Assembly (NCBI RefSeq): GCF_014651695.1
Contig: NZ_BMXJ01000005.1
Location: 387,415 to 451,414, forward strand
DNA from: Nocardiopsis terrae
GTDB lineage: Bacteria; Actinomycetota; Actinomycetes; Streptosporangiales; Streptosporangiaceae
Direction: 5' to 3'
DNA: 64,000 bases
Shown: piece after piece, positions 19,117 through 26,614 of the stretch
Numbering within the stretch: the first letter of the stretch is position 1
Layout: the number at the start of each line of letters is the position of its first letter
Notes under the pieces: generated by a model
Databases searched by the model: none
What the model saw: only the letters and a program-made list of their open reading frames with translations
What the model was told of the DNA's origin: nothing
Program-made: the position numbers and the translations under genes

Positions 19117-19324
19117 GCTGCTCGGGGAGGGCGCGCCCCGTGTGCGTGGAGCTACCCGGCCTGCCGTACCCCAGCGAGTAGCGCCACCCACTGGCCAGCG
19201 GGCACGGCGAGCGTCGCCCTCTCGGGGTGTTTCGAGTCCCGCACCTCAGCACGCCCCGCCACACCCCGGCACGCCACGCAGTCACTCCCATTGGGGCTGT
19301 GGGAGCTTGTACGCCATTCGGGGC

Positions 19325-20086
19325 TCATCGGGGACCTTCCAGGGCTTCCAGGGACAGAGCAGCGGGCAGCGCCGACGCCAACGCGGTGGACACCATCGAC
19401 GTCAACCGAGGATGCATCGACGCATCTGCCAATACCGTACCGGTCGCATGGTCACTGGACACCGCGAGTTCCCCCGACGCGAACCGGAACACCATCACCG
19501 GGGCGACAGGAACAACCAACACCGGCCCCTTGGGAACCAGGTGCACACTCACCCGGCCCGAACCCGCCCACCCCCGTAACGTCTCCACCTGCTCCGTCCG
19601 CACCTGCGCCGAGAACGCATCCAGCGCCGACACCGGGAACACCGCCGTCATCCGCAGCTCGGGGAGCTGCTCCAACCGTTGGCACCTCAGCCGTACCAGG
19701 CGGTCCACGTCAGCGTCCGGCGCCCACGGGCGCGACGCCCGGAACACCTCCCGGGCATAGGACTCCGATTGGAGATACCCGGGAACCAGCACCGGGGCCA
19801 CGACGTCCACCGTCCGGGCTTCGGCTTCGATCGTCGACAGATCGCGCGCCCATGGCGGAAGGGTGAACCCGTCTTTCGCCTCGTTGAACCGCGCGAGGAG
19901 ACGCCCGTCCGCGTTCAACAGCCGGTCGAGCCGTTCGGCGTTCTCCCGTTTCGGGAGACTGCCGCCCCTCTCCCACCGGTTCAACGACGACAACGACATG
20001 CCGGATGTCGCGGCGAGTTGGGATTGTGTGAGTTGGCAGGCTTCCCGGGATCGGGTGAGTTCGTTCGCGAACACGTTGGGGGGCAT
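19325..20086 (-). CDS. XRE-family regulator with C-terminal DUF5753 domain (Scr1-like)
   Basis: 253 aa. Residues 1-60 form an XRE helix-turn-helix (LTQSQLAATSGMSLSSLNRWERGG), and residues 75-250 match DUF5753 (VPVLVPGYLQSESYAREVF-type start, LRCQRLEQLPELRMTAVFPVSAL, WAGSGRVSVHLVPKGP). This architecture is widespread in actinomycetes, where the gene is often paired with a small DUF397 protein and an ATPase-like partner in regulatory or toxin-antitoxin-like modules. Here the neighbours are two small unrecognised proteins, divergent from it. TAGCGT lies six bases before ATG 20086, which fits a leaderless transcript. It probably controls the element's left-arm genes. Confidence 0.88.
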   Translation of the reverse strand: MPPNVFANELTRSREACQLTQSQLAATSGMSLSSLNRWERGGSLPKRENAERLDRLLNADGRLLARFNEAKDGFTLPPWARDLSTIEAEARTVDVVAPVLVPGYLQSESYAREVFRASRPWAPDADVDRLVRLRCQRLEQLPELRMTAVFPVSALDAFSAQVRTEQVETLRGWAGSGRVSVHLVPKGPVLVVPVAPVMVFRFASGELAVSSDHATGTVLADASMHPRLTSMVSTALASALPAALSLEALEGPR

Positions 20087-20176
20087 ACGGGAACGCTACC
20101 GGCAGCGGCCCCGGGAGAGGCTGGGAATCGTGCAGAACACTATGGGAAACCGGCGGGAGACCGGACCCTCGGATAC

Positions 20177-20467
20177 ATGGAAGACATCGACCCTCGCGTG
20201 ACCTACCTCCGCGACCTCCAAACGGTCCTCAGCTCCCGCCAACTGGGCAGCAAGCTCGCCACCACCATGCACCGGGGCAACCTCACCCCCACCCTGTGCT
20301 GCGACCCCTACCTGGGGCAGGCGGCCGTCCGTGTCGAAGACGACCAGTTCACGTTCCTCGGCGTGACGGAGTCCCGCGTTCGGGTGCCCGTCACCGAACC
20401 GGCCGAGTGCGTCAACCGACTCGTCAGGGAGCGCGCCGGGCTCGTGCCCTCCCCACAGAGCGCGTGA
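20177..20467 (+). CDS. Small protein divergent from the XRE regulator
   Basis: 96 aa from ATG 20177. The first part is helical (YLRDLQTVLSSRQLGSKLATTM) and the second looks like a small beta domain with two adjacent cysteines (LTPTLCCDPYLGQAAVRVEDDQFTFLGV). I do not recognise a family; it is not a DUF397 protein by its motif. Position opposite the XRE regulator and a GTGA overlap with the following gene suggest it belongs to the regulator's module. Confidence 0.62.
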   Translation: MEDIDPRVTYLRDLQTVLSSRQLGSKLATTMHRGNLTPTLCCDPYLGQAAVRVEDDQFTFLGVTESRVRVPVTEPAECVNRLVRERAGLVPSPQSA

Positions 20468-20631
20468 ACACCAACGACCCGGCGGCGGACGCCTGGCGGC
20501 GGCTGCTCGCCCAAACCGCCCCACGCCGACCCCCCTCCGTGCGCAAGACGTTCGCGACCGGCCCACTCCCCAAACGCACCCCGGGCGCCTCCTACCGGAT
20601 GAACCCGCCCGGCCCCCGCAAAGACACCTAA
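20464..20631 (+). CDS. Very small basic protein coupled to the preceding gene
   Basis: 55 aa from GTG 20464, which overlaps the previous stop as GTGA. Arg/Pro/Thr-rich, with WRRLLAQTAPRRPP near the start; no recognisable domain. Its TAA stop overlaps the opposite-strand stop of the APH-like gene, so the two genes are tail to tail. The overlap supports a real gene, but the low-complexity composition keeps confidence moderate. Confidence 0.5.
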   Translation: MNTNDPAADAWRRLLAQTAPRRPPSVRKTFATGPLPKRTPGASYRMNPPGPRKDT

Positions 20632-21434
20632 GACAGAAGAGCTTCGATGTGGCGCTTCAACGGCTCCCGCAACTCCGGATGGAACCCCTCCTCAATCGCC
20701 GAGGAGATCCATGAAGCCGCGTACACCTGGGCCAGCAGCCCACTGTCACCGGCCAACTCGTCGGCGAAGTCGACTCGGACCCGGTCTGCGGTCGGGGGAT
20801 GCGTCAGCGAGTAGGTGAGCAGGCAAGCGGCGTCGAACCCGGCAGGCGCCAACCCGAACCCTTCCCAGTCCAACACGACCAGCCGCGGTGCAAGGAGGTT
20901 CGCCCAGTGCCAGTCACCATGAGCGGATTCCCAGACGATCCCGGACGTGTCCAGGGCGGGCGCGACCTTGTGCACCCACCGGGCAACGTGCTTGGGCGAG
21001 CGGGAACGCCCAGCAGCCGACGTGGCCCTGATGGTGTCGTGGGTGGCACGGAGGTCCGCCCACCATTCCTCATCCACCCCGGGGTCGGTGGCGAGTGTGG
21101 GGGTCGGCGAGATGGCTTGCTGGTCAACGTGCTCGAACAGGTAGGCGCGGACGGTGACCTGCCCGTCTTCGGGGTCGGATTCCGTCCACTCGGCGGTGTC
21201 GACCACACGCGGCATCGGTACCTGGTCGGCAAGGGCTTGGGATTCGTCGATGGCGTTGGGGCGCACCCACACCGGGGGTTGGGGGACGGGGGCGACCCGC
21301 AGCCAGTACCGGACGCCGTCGCGGGTGGCGACGGCGGAGACGGTGGCGTCCAGGAGCCCGAGGCGCCAGGGCCCTGCCAGGTCGGCCCGCAGTACCCCGA
21401 GGGCATGGTGTCCGTGGTCCTGAGTCATCCTCAT
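20628..21434 (-). CDS. APH-family phosphotransferase (kinase-like fold)
   Basis: 268 aa. The kinase-like active site is clear: the catalytic loop HGDWHWANLL (HxDxxxxN) and, 13 residues later, the metal-binding VLDWEGFGLAP. The N-terminal lobe is divergent. The family phosphorylates aminoglycosides, small metabolites and, in some RiPP pathways (for example thioamitides), Ser/Thr of precursor peptides. ATG 21434 follows GGGAGGA. It is divergent from a 42-residue Cys-rich peptide gene 75 bases away and shares its promoter region. Resistance enzyme or peptide-modifying kinase are both possible; the sequence does not decide. Confidence 0.85.
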   Translation of the reverse strand: MRMTQDHGHHALGVLRADLAGPWRLGLLDATVSAVATRDGVRYWLRVAPVPQPPVWVRPNAIDESQALADQVPMPRVVDTAEWTESDPEDGQVTVRAYLFEHVDQQAISPTPTLATDPGVDEEWWADLRATHDTIRATSAAGRSRSPKHVARWVHKVAPALDTSGIVWESAHGDWHWANLLAPRLVVLDWEGFGLAPAGFDAACLLTYSLTHPPTADRVRVDFADELAGDSGLLAQVYAASWISSAIEEGFHPELREPLKRHIEALLS

Positions 21435-21508
21435 GCGCGTGGTCCTCCCTGGGGGGTTCCGTCCGAGAGGGAACGTAGCACTGACCTTTCACCCCCCGAA
21501 GGAGAATC

Positions 21509-21637
21509 ATGAAGCTCGAAACGGCGTACACCGGTACGCACGAGAAGGACGAGTCCGAGGACAACACCACCAACGTCATCGGCAAGTGCGGTTGCGGCTG
21601 CGGCGAGTCGGCCGGTTGGTGCAACGGCTCCGTCTGA
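21509..21637 (+). CDS. 42-residue Cys-rich peptide, candidate modified-peptide precursor
   Basis: 42 aa from ATG 21509 with a strong AAGGAG five bases before it and a terminator after it, so it is a well-formed single gene. The first 25 residues are polar and acidic (KLETAYTGTHEKDESEDN), like a leader, and the last 17 are Gly/Cys-rich, GKCGCGCGESAGWCNGSV, with four Cys, two Ser and one Trp. That split is typical of RiPP precursors. The only adjacent enzyme is the divergent APH-fold kinase; no LanB, LanM, radical-SAM or YcaO gene is in the element. Alternatives are a small metal-binding protein or a zinc-ribbon-like anti-repressor. Function is inferred only from shape and context. Confidence 0.6.
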   Translation: MKLETAYTGTHEKDESEDNTTNVIGKCGCGCGESAGWCNGSV

Positions 21638-21674
21638 CCTGATCTCTGTTCCTAGACCCCCCTTGCTCTAGGGA

Positions 21675-21703
21675 GACCCCCGGCCACCACTGGTCGGGGG
21701 TTT
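21675..21703 (+). terminator. Terminator after the Cys-rich peptide gene
   Basis: ACCCCCGGCCA and TGGTCGGGGGT form a stem around CCAC, followed by TTTG. It isolates the peptide gene as a single transcript. Confidence 0.8.
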
Positions 21704-22027
21704 GTCATGACCTCAGCCATCACCAGCGACAGGCCCAAGCCGGGAGACTCGGGCCTGCCTACCTCCGGGGATCAACCGGGGGTGATTTGTATTAAGTCAT
21801 GTACCAAGTGGGTGTCAATGAACGAGGGAGGGAAACGGCCCAGGGTCGGCGGGGTCGGTGGTTCCGCGTTTTTCTCGATCGTTACCAGCCCCCCTCCCCT
21901 TCGGGGTGGTGGGGTTTTGGTTTTTGTGTGTGAGGTTTGTGTTTGTGGTCCGGTCGGGTTTGTGTTTGGAGTCCGCCGGGGTTGAGGTGTGTTGTCCGCC
22001 GGGTGGTGGTCGGTGGTCGTTGACCAT
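21704..22027. other. Non-coding stretch, G/T-biased on the plus strand
   Basis: No gene seen. The hairpin CCCCTCCCC-TTC-GGGGTGGTGGGG at about 21888-21912 is followed by TTTTGGTTTTT and may end plus-strand transcripts or HNH transcripts coming from the right. From about 21890 the plus strand becomes strongly G/T-rich, continuing into the HNH gene and the tract beyond it. Confidence 0.4.
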
Positions 22028-22327
22028 TCACCAACGTCGGCTGTTGTTCGGCGGGTGTTGTGGTGCGCGGTTTCCTCGGCGGCTGTTGCAGGTGCGGTGT
22101 GCTTCGCGGAGGTTGTCGATGGTGGGTGGTCCGCCTTGGCTGAGTGGGGTTTGGTGGTCGGCGGTCCAGGCCATTGGGTGCTGAGGGTTGTCTTCGGTTA
22201 GTTGCATGTCGATTGGTTGTGCGCAAAGCCAACAGATGTTTGTGCCTTCGCGTTTTAGTTGGGCGACTGCTTGTCGGTAGGTGGTTCCGTCTCGTGCGGT
22301 GGAGGTGCGGGGTCGGTGGCTGGTCAT
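22028..22327 (-). CDS. HNH endonuclease
   Basis: 99 aa from ATG 22327. The HNH fold is clear: CWLC as the first zinc pair, WTADHQTPLSQGGPPTIDNL with the catalytic Asp-His, and AHRTCNSRRGNR with the third His, Asn and second metal part. Phage HNH nucleases of this size usually act beside the terminase in cos cleavage and packaging; here no terminase is present. The open frame continues upstream through a C-rich, Pro/His-coding tract that I take as non-coding. The coding strand is C-rich, opposite in skew to the neighbouring host DNA. Confidence 0.88.
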   Translation of the reverse strand: MTSHRPRTSTARDGTTYRQAVAQLKREGTNICWLCAQPIDMQLTEDNPQHPMAWTADHQTPLSQGGPPTIDNLREAHRTCNSRRGNRAPQHPPNNSRRW

Positions 22328-22720
22328 GGTGTGCCTTGGGTGGTGGGTGGGGTGGGGGTGTGGGGGTGGCATGGGGTGAGGGGGTAGGGGCAGGGGGGGT
22401 GGAGGGGTAGGGGTGGGTGCCTGGTGGGGGTAGGGGTGGCGGGGGCGGCGGGTGTGCGGTGCCTTGGGTGTGCGGTGGTGGGGTGTGTGGTGGCTGTGCA
22501 CCTGGTGGGGGGTGTGGGTGGTTGGGGTAGGGCATGGGCTGGTGGGGGGGGTGGGGTGTGCCTGCCTGTTTGTCAGCCCGTTGGCTGTCGGGTCGGTGGT
22601 GTAGCGCAGCACCAGAACTTCAGGGCAGTTGACCTGTGTTCATGTGCTGGTGGTGCTGGCACGGCGTTGGGGGTGCGGGTGGTGGGGGTGGTTGGCCCGG
22701 TGCCTTTGTGCCCGCCCTTC
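22328..22720. repeat. Extreme G-rich tract with many runs of three or more G
   Basis: From about 22337 to 22580 the plus strand is almost only G and T with dozens of G-runs (GGGGTGGGG-type units); weaker G-bias continues to 22720. It lies between the HNH start and the capsid gene's terminator and is not plausibly coding on either strand (minus-strand frames read as Pro/His/Thr). The tract is G-quadruplex-prone and could be a replication, packaging or recombination site of the element. The function is inferred only from position. Confidence 0.6.
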
Positions 22721-22910
22721 CCTCGCTCAGCCCCTCGGTACGAACAGGCCCCGACACTTTCGAGGGCCCGCCGTTGAGAGGGGGCCGGGTTGTGTGAAGG
22801 ACCCTGGGTTTATGGAAGGGGCCGGGTGTTTGTGCAAGGGAGCCCAGTTGTGTGCAGCCCCATCCACACTCTGAATACGCCCGCCTCTGTCTTGGGTTCC
22901 CCACACGTGG

Positions 22911-22945
22911 AAAACCCCCGGACACCGCGAGGTATCCGGGGGGTT
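22911..22945 (-). terminator. Terminator after the capsid gene
   Basis: On the minus strand AACCCCCCGGA and TCCGGGGGTT pair, followed by TTCC. It is 90 bases past the capsid stop and closes the minus-strand operon. The stretch between stop and hairpin holds no gene. Confidence 0.78.
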
Positions 22946-23035
22946 CCGAAGACGGGCGGGCAGGTCGGCGAGGACCCAAGGAATCTCCGACCTTGCCCCC
23001 ATCGAGGATATAGGTTTGACCCGCCCGTCTCGGTC

Positions 23036-24454
23036 TTATGCCGTGGTGGCGACGTTCAGCATCCGGAATGCGTTGTCATTCACGGAGTCAGCTCCGGTGC
23101 GTGCCCACAGTAGCGCCCCCCGCTGCCCCGTTGGGCGCTGATTGGCACCCACCAGGTTCGGGATCAGCTCCATTGTCGAACCGATACGGGTCACGATCAC
23201 GTAGTTCGAGAAGTCGCCGTAGAGCAGAATCCGGTTGTCGGCGGTCGCCCCCGTGTCGATGTTCGCGACGGCATCCATGTTCGACAACTCATCGAGTGGC
23301 TTGCGCAACAGCCGCCCGTCATTGATCTCGGGGAACAGGCGAGCCCCGTTGCCGGTCTCGAACTGCGCTGCGCTGTTGATCGTGCTGATCTCGGCGCACC
23401 ATTGCGCATTGGCAGAGAATCGCGGCGGTAGCGCGTTCTGCACCGCGTACACGTCGTCGGACGCGAACGTCTCGGCGGTTTCTGGGCTCAGTTCGCTCGC
23501 AGTGCCGACGAGCGCGGTGATGATGCCCGTGGGCTGTCCGGTGCCGGTGCCGGTGGTGAATGCGGTTGCGTGCAGTTGGTCGAGTCCGTCGGCGAGTAGT
23601 TTCCCGAGTTCGTCCATGAACCCGGGCGCGTCCATGCCGACCTCGAATGAGAACGGCACGAAGGCGTCGCCGAGGTGCACGGGAATGGACGGCTGCGTGA
23701 GCGTCGGAGATGCGTCAGCGGCTTCGGCTGCTTCGGCCTTCCATTCGGCGGTGACGCCAGCCGAGGTGACGCCGTTCCACGTGTCCCCGGCGACGGTGAC
23801 GTTCCGGCTGATCGCCCTGAGCGGGTTGATGGACCCGTCCGAGGTCAGGGTGATGGCTGGGTCCAAGTGGGCTGGGATCAGGTGGCCACCAGCCGAGTCG
23901 GTCAGCGACATGGCGCGCTGCTCGGTCCGGAACAGTTCGGCGGTACGCCACGCTTCGGCCTCGTCTGCTTCCCACAGCAGGTGTCCGTGCAGCGGGTCGG
24001 CGCACTTCTTCGCGAAGGCCCGCGCATAGGAGTCGCTACCGGTGGCGAGCAGCCAACGCGCGGTGTGCGTCTGGGAGTGCGCGGACCCATCGCGGGCGAT
24101 GAGGCGGTCGACGGTGGTCGCGGCGTGGTCGGGCATGTGCCCGCTGTCGTGAGACCGTTCGAGTTCACGGCGGGCCTGGTCACGCAGGGTGTCGCCGGGC
24201 GTGCGGGTGCGTCGGGAGCTGGCGTGGTCGGGGTCGTAGTGGCTGACCCCCGATTCGGAGGAGCCCTTCGCGTTCAGTGAGCGAACTCTTTCCAGATCGA
24301 GTTCGCGGCGCTCCTGGGCGAGGTCGGCGAACTCGGCGAGAAGGGCGTCAGCCTCGCGCCCTTGGGCGCGGGTGGGGTTCTTGTAGGAACCGATTTCCCC
24401 GGTGCGGGCAGTGATTTCGTGCATTCTCTGGGTGATTTCATCGCGCCGTGACAT
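23036..24454 (-). CDS. HK97-fold phage major capsid protein
   Basis: 472 aa. Residues 1-70 are helical and charged (ALLAEFADLAQERRELDLERV), like the scaffolding delta domain of HK97 capsids. The core runs from about residue 180: LTDSAGGHLIPAHLDPAI, the GVTAEWKAEAAEAADASP segment, the E-loop-proximal LGDAFVPFSFEVGMDAPGF, FTTGTGTGQPTGIITAL and a C-terminal TRIGSTMELIPNLVGANQRP, all in family order. AAGGAG precedes ATG 24454. It is the last gene of the minus-strand operon. No protease, portal or terminase gene adjoins it, which is unusual for a phage and suggests a satellite, a defective prophage or capsid use with a helper phage. Confidence 0.92.
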   Translation of the reverse strand: MSRRDEITQRMHEITARTGEIGSYKNPTRAQGREADALLAEFADLAQERRELDLERVRSLNAKGSSESGVSHYDPDHASSRRTRTPGDTLRDQARRELERSHDSGHMPDHAATTVDRLIARDGSAHSQTHTARWLLATGSDSYARAFAKKCADPLHGHLLWEADEAEAWRTAELFRTEQRAMSLTDSAGGHLIPAHLDPAITLTSDGSINPLRAISRNVTVAGDTWNGVTSAGVTAEWKAEAAEAADASPTLTQPSIPVHLGDAFVPFSFEVGMDAPGFMDELGKLLADGLDQLHATAFTTGTGTGQPTGIITALVGTASELSPETAETFASDDVYAVQNALPPRFSANAQWCAEISTINSAAQFETGNGARLFPEINDGRLLRKPLDELSNMDAVANIDTGATADNRILLYGDFSNYVIVTRIGSTMELIPNLVGANQRPTGQRGALLWARTGADSVNDNAFRMLNVATTA

Positions 24455-24598
24455 GGCGAACTCCTTTTATAGGGCACGAAAAAGAGAGTCCGAGCGTCGC
24501 GGCGACCCATTGGCCGCTGGCGGGCATTCCCGCGCTCCGAGCTTCGGAGTGGGGTGCGGGTGGAAGTGTGTCCGGCGCGCACCGTTCTCCCATTGTAC

Positions 24599-24871
24599 CT
24601 ATTCGAGGTCGAGGGCGGCTATGGCGGTTACCCAGTCCGGGGGGACGGCGGGGTCGGCGAGGATCTCCGACCATGCGAATACCCGGCCGGTGAGAACTCC
24701 TCGCCCGGATGTTGCGAGGTCTGCCCAGAATTCCTTTACCCACTTCGGGGTGTCGTCGGGCAGCCGTTGGGTCATCGCTTCGATCGCGAGAATCAGGGTT
24801 TTGAGTTCGGCATCGGTGGCGCGGTCGACGCGGGCGGTTACGTAGTCGCCGGGGGTGGGTCGCTGGGTCAT
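24599..24871 (-). CDS. Small hypothetical protein of the element operon
   Basis: 90 aa, helical, with ATDAELKTLILAIEAMTQRLP and TPKWVKEFWADLAT; no recognised domain. It sits 145 bases upstream of the capsid gene and 60 bases below the zinc-finger gene, on the same strand. The gap 24455-24598 holds no gene. Small alpha-helical proteins at this position in actinophage elements could be regulators or capsid-assembly factors; nothing in the sequence decides. Confidence 0.62.
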   Translation of the reverse strand: MTQRPTPGDYVTARVDRATDAELKTLILAIEAMTQRLPDDTPKWVKEFWADLATSGRGVLTGRVFAWSEILADPAVPPDWVTAIAALDLE

Positions 24872-24931
24872 GGATGCCTCTTCCGGTGGCTTCTGTGGCG
24901 CTCTGACAGCTTTGTGGGTGTTCTGTGGGGT

Positions 24932-25198
24932 TCAGTGCGGGTCTGGGTGTTCTGTCGCTTCTGTGTCGCCCTGAGTGGGTCGACAGTGGTCGGGTTCGAT
25001 GAGGTCGCACAGCCACGGGTCACGACCGAGGCACCGGGGGCAGACGTCCCCGTGATGGATGGGTACGGCCCGGTTGATGTGCACCGGCCGCTCGCAGCAC
25101 CAGCAAGGCACCTCGTCGAAGCCGAGCTGTAGGCCGCGTGGGTGCCCGCCGGGGGTGCGGCGGTGGTGGTCGTGGCGGCGGGGATTGCGGCGGCTCAC
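24932..25198 (-). CDS. Small zinc-ribbon-type protein
   Basis: 88 aa from GTG 25198, which overlaps the upstream stop as GTGA. Two cysteine pairs spaced as in a zinc ribbon are visible: VPCWCCERPVH and DVCPRCLGRD, with WLCDLIEPDHC after them. The basic, His-rich N-terminus fits nucleic-acid binding. Family not recognised; role probably regulatory within the element. Confidence 0.66.
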   Translation of the reverse strand: MSRRNPRRHDHHRRTPGGHPRGLQLGFDEVPCWCCERPVHINRAVPIHHGDVCPRCLGRDPWLCDLIEPDHCRPTQGDTEATEHPDPH

Positions 25199-25428
25199 CC
25201 GTGGTCCCCCGGTGTGTGGTGGTCATTGCCGTCGACGAGCGCGTGGGCGGCTGCTCGGAGTGCTCCGGGGAGCGGGTGGCTGTCAAGGGCCGCGTGGGCG
25301 GCCGAGGCGGTCCGTGTCGTGTCCAGGGCGGTTGCCGCGCACAAACAGGCGCGCCTCCAAAACGATCCGTCAGGGTGGACGTTGGCGCGTTCCCGCAGGT
25401 GGGCGGCGAGGTCAGCGTTCGAGTTCAT
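25195..25428 (-). CDS. Small hypothetical protein, coupled on both sides
   Basis: 77 aa from ATG 25428, which overlaps the HTH protein's stop as ATGA; its own stop overlaps the next start as GTGA. Ala/His-rich helical sequence (LAAHLRERANVHPDGSFWRR, ALRAAAHALVDGNDHH). No domain recognised. The double overlap is the main evidence that it is real. Confidence 0.65.
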   Translation of the reverse strand: MNSNADLAAHLRERANVHPDGSFWRRACLCAATALDTTRTASAAHAALDSHPLPGALRAAAHALVDGNDHHTPGDHG

Positions 25429-26237
25429 GCGGCTTCGGCTCCTTCCGTTTCCGCTCGGCACTGCGGGCATATCGGCTTGCCGCTGGCCGGGTGGGGTGAT
25501 GCTCCGCCCGACACCCAGTGGGTGCACTTGGGCCCCTGCTTGAGTTCGGCGAGTCGTGCGGCCACGTCCGCCTTGGTGGTCTGGGCGCGGACAGTTCGGA
25601 TGAGTTCGGCGAGCTGGGCGGCATCCCACCCGGCGAGATAACGGTGAGTGGCCACCTTGTGCGGGTGGTGTTTGTGAATGTGGTCGATGATGGTCTTCAT
25701 CTCCTCGGCTCTCGCGCCTGCGCGCGTGAGGATGGTGACCAACTCGGGAGGAAGAGGAGTTTCTTCTAGTACTTCTTCTTCTGTACTTCTTAGAGACGTA
25801 CCGCTTACCGACATGCCGGTAGGCGGTACGTCGGTGTGACCTGGCAAAACTTCCGTTTTCGCAGGTGGTACCGACGTGCCACTTTCGGCACCTCGGTCCG
25901 ACATGCCGGTTCCGGCATCTCGGTGATCGGGAGTGTCATAGACAGCCAAAGACGTCACCATTCGCCCGTCCTGTCCACGCTCACGAGTGCGCAGCAGGTA
26001 TCCGCACTCCTCCAACTCCGCGAACGCGGACCGGAATGCACGTCGGCCCTCCGCAGACTCCCCACGGTTCTTACGGGCATTCCGCCACATGTCGTCGGCG
26101 TTCGTGTCCCAACCATCCGGTCGGGAAAGGAGTTCAGCAAGAACGCCCCGCGCCGTGTAGCTGAGACGCTCATCCCGGATAACCGCGTTCGGCAGGATCA
26201 TGAAGTTTTCCGTGTGCTTAGAGCGGTGAATCCTCAC
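25425..26237 (-). CDS. Replication-type helix-turn-helix protein
   Basis: 270 aa. The N-terminal 100 residues form a winged helix-turn-helix of the type found in actinophage and plasmid replication initiators: LPNAVIRDERLSYTARGVLAELLSRPDGW and FRSAFAELEECGYLLRTRE. A Ser/Thr/Pro-rich linker follows. The C-terminal third has a helical segment (AAQLAELIRTVRAQTTKADVA) and two cysteine pairs (GPKCTHW, PICPQCRAE) that could bind zinc. GTG 26237 overlaps the stop of the small zinc-finger gene as GTGA. The gene is the best candidate for a replication initiator or master regulator of the element; a nearby antisense RNA would fit that. Confidence 0.8.
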   Translation of the reverse strand: MRIHRSKHTENFMILPNAVIRDERLSYTARGVLAELLSRPDGWDTNADDMWRNARKNRGESAEGRRAFRSAFAELEECGYLLRTRERGQDGRMVTSLAVYDTPDHRDAGTGMSDRGAESGTSVPPAKTEVLPGHTDVPPTGMSVSGTSLRSTEEEVLEETPLPPELVTILTRAGARAEEMKTIIDHIHKHHPHKVATHRYLAGWDAAQLAELIRTVRAQTTKADVAARLAELKQGPKCTHWVSGGASPHPASGKPICPQCRAETEGAEAA

Positions 26238-26383
26238 GGGAGATCAGCCCCAGCCGGATAGGTTCGCGCCAAGATGATGACGACCTTCCGGCCGCACCGG
26301 GCACGCCGAGGTCCGGCCAATCCCTCATGGGTCGCGGACCTTCCGATATGCGAACCAGCGCACCGGGGACAGCGGTACGTCAT
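26234..26383 (-). CDS. 49-residue zinc-finger protein
   Basis: 49 aa from ATG 26383 (GGAG about ten bases upstream). MTYRCPRCAGSHIGRS gives one CxxC pair and RRARCGRKVVII a third cysteine, followed by ARTYPAG. Similar tiny zinc-finger proteins precede HTH genes in many actinobacterial integrative elements. Its TGA is overlapped by the GTG of the HTH gene, so the two are coupled. The larger open frame upstream crosses the antisense RNA locus and is not convincing. Confidence 0.68.
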   Translation of the reverse strand: MTYRCPRCAGSHIGRSATHEGLAGPRRARCGRKVVIILARTYPAGADLP

Positions 26384-26460
26384 CGCCCACAGACTCCGGC
26401 CAGCGGACGGGGCAAAGGCAGAAGCGAGCGCCACGAACGAGGCACCGGTGTCATCCTGCC

Positions 26461-26469
26461 TGGTATAAT
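26461..26469 (+). promoter_or_regulatory. Extended -10 promoter for a short plus-strand RNA
   Basis: TGGTATAAT is an exact TGnTATAAT extended -10 element; no good -35 is seen, and none is needed for that class. Such a perfect box is rare in DNA of this base composition. Transcription would begin near 26476. Confidence 0.6.
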
Positions 26470-26475
26470 CGGGGG

Positions 26476-26538
26476 TAACAGATCTTGGTGTGGTCTGGTG
26501 TGTGGCCCGACCCCGGGTGGTGCTGGGGTCGGGCTTTT
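26476..26538 (+). ncRNA. Candidate antisense RNA, about 63 nt, with its own terminator
   Basis: It starts about seven bases after the TATAAT box and ends in a hairpin GCCCGACCCC/GGGGTCGGGC followed by TTTTT (26505-26538). No open frame fits inside. It lies between two minus-strand genes of the replication-type operon, opposite the leader of the zinc-finger/HTH pair. The size and placement resemble the antisense RNAs that set plasmid copy number. That role is inference. Confidence 0.5.
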
Positions 26539-26614
26539 TCATGTTCGGCACGTCGTGTTCCTCGCGTCCTCCTGTGCATGTGAGGGTTGGGCAATTCGGG
26601 TGAGCAGGTGCGGT

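Noticed and set aside
22328..22612. N-terminal extension of the HNH protein
   Set aside because: It would be translated from the C-rich tract into Pro/His/Thr low complexity without homology; the HNH domain is complete from ATG 22327.
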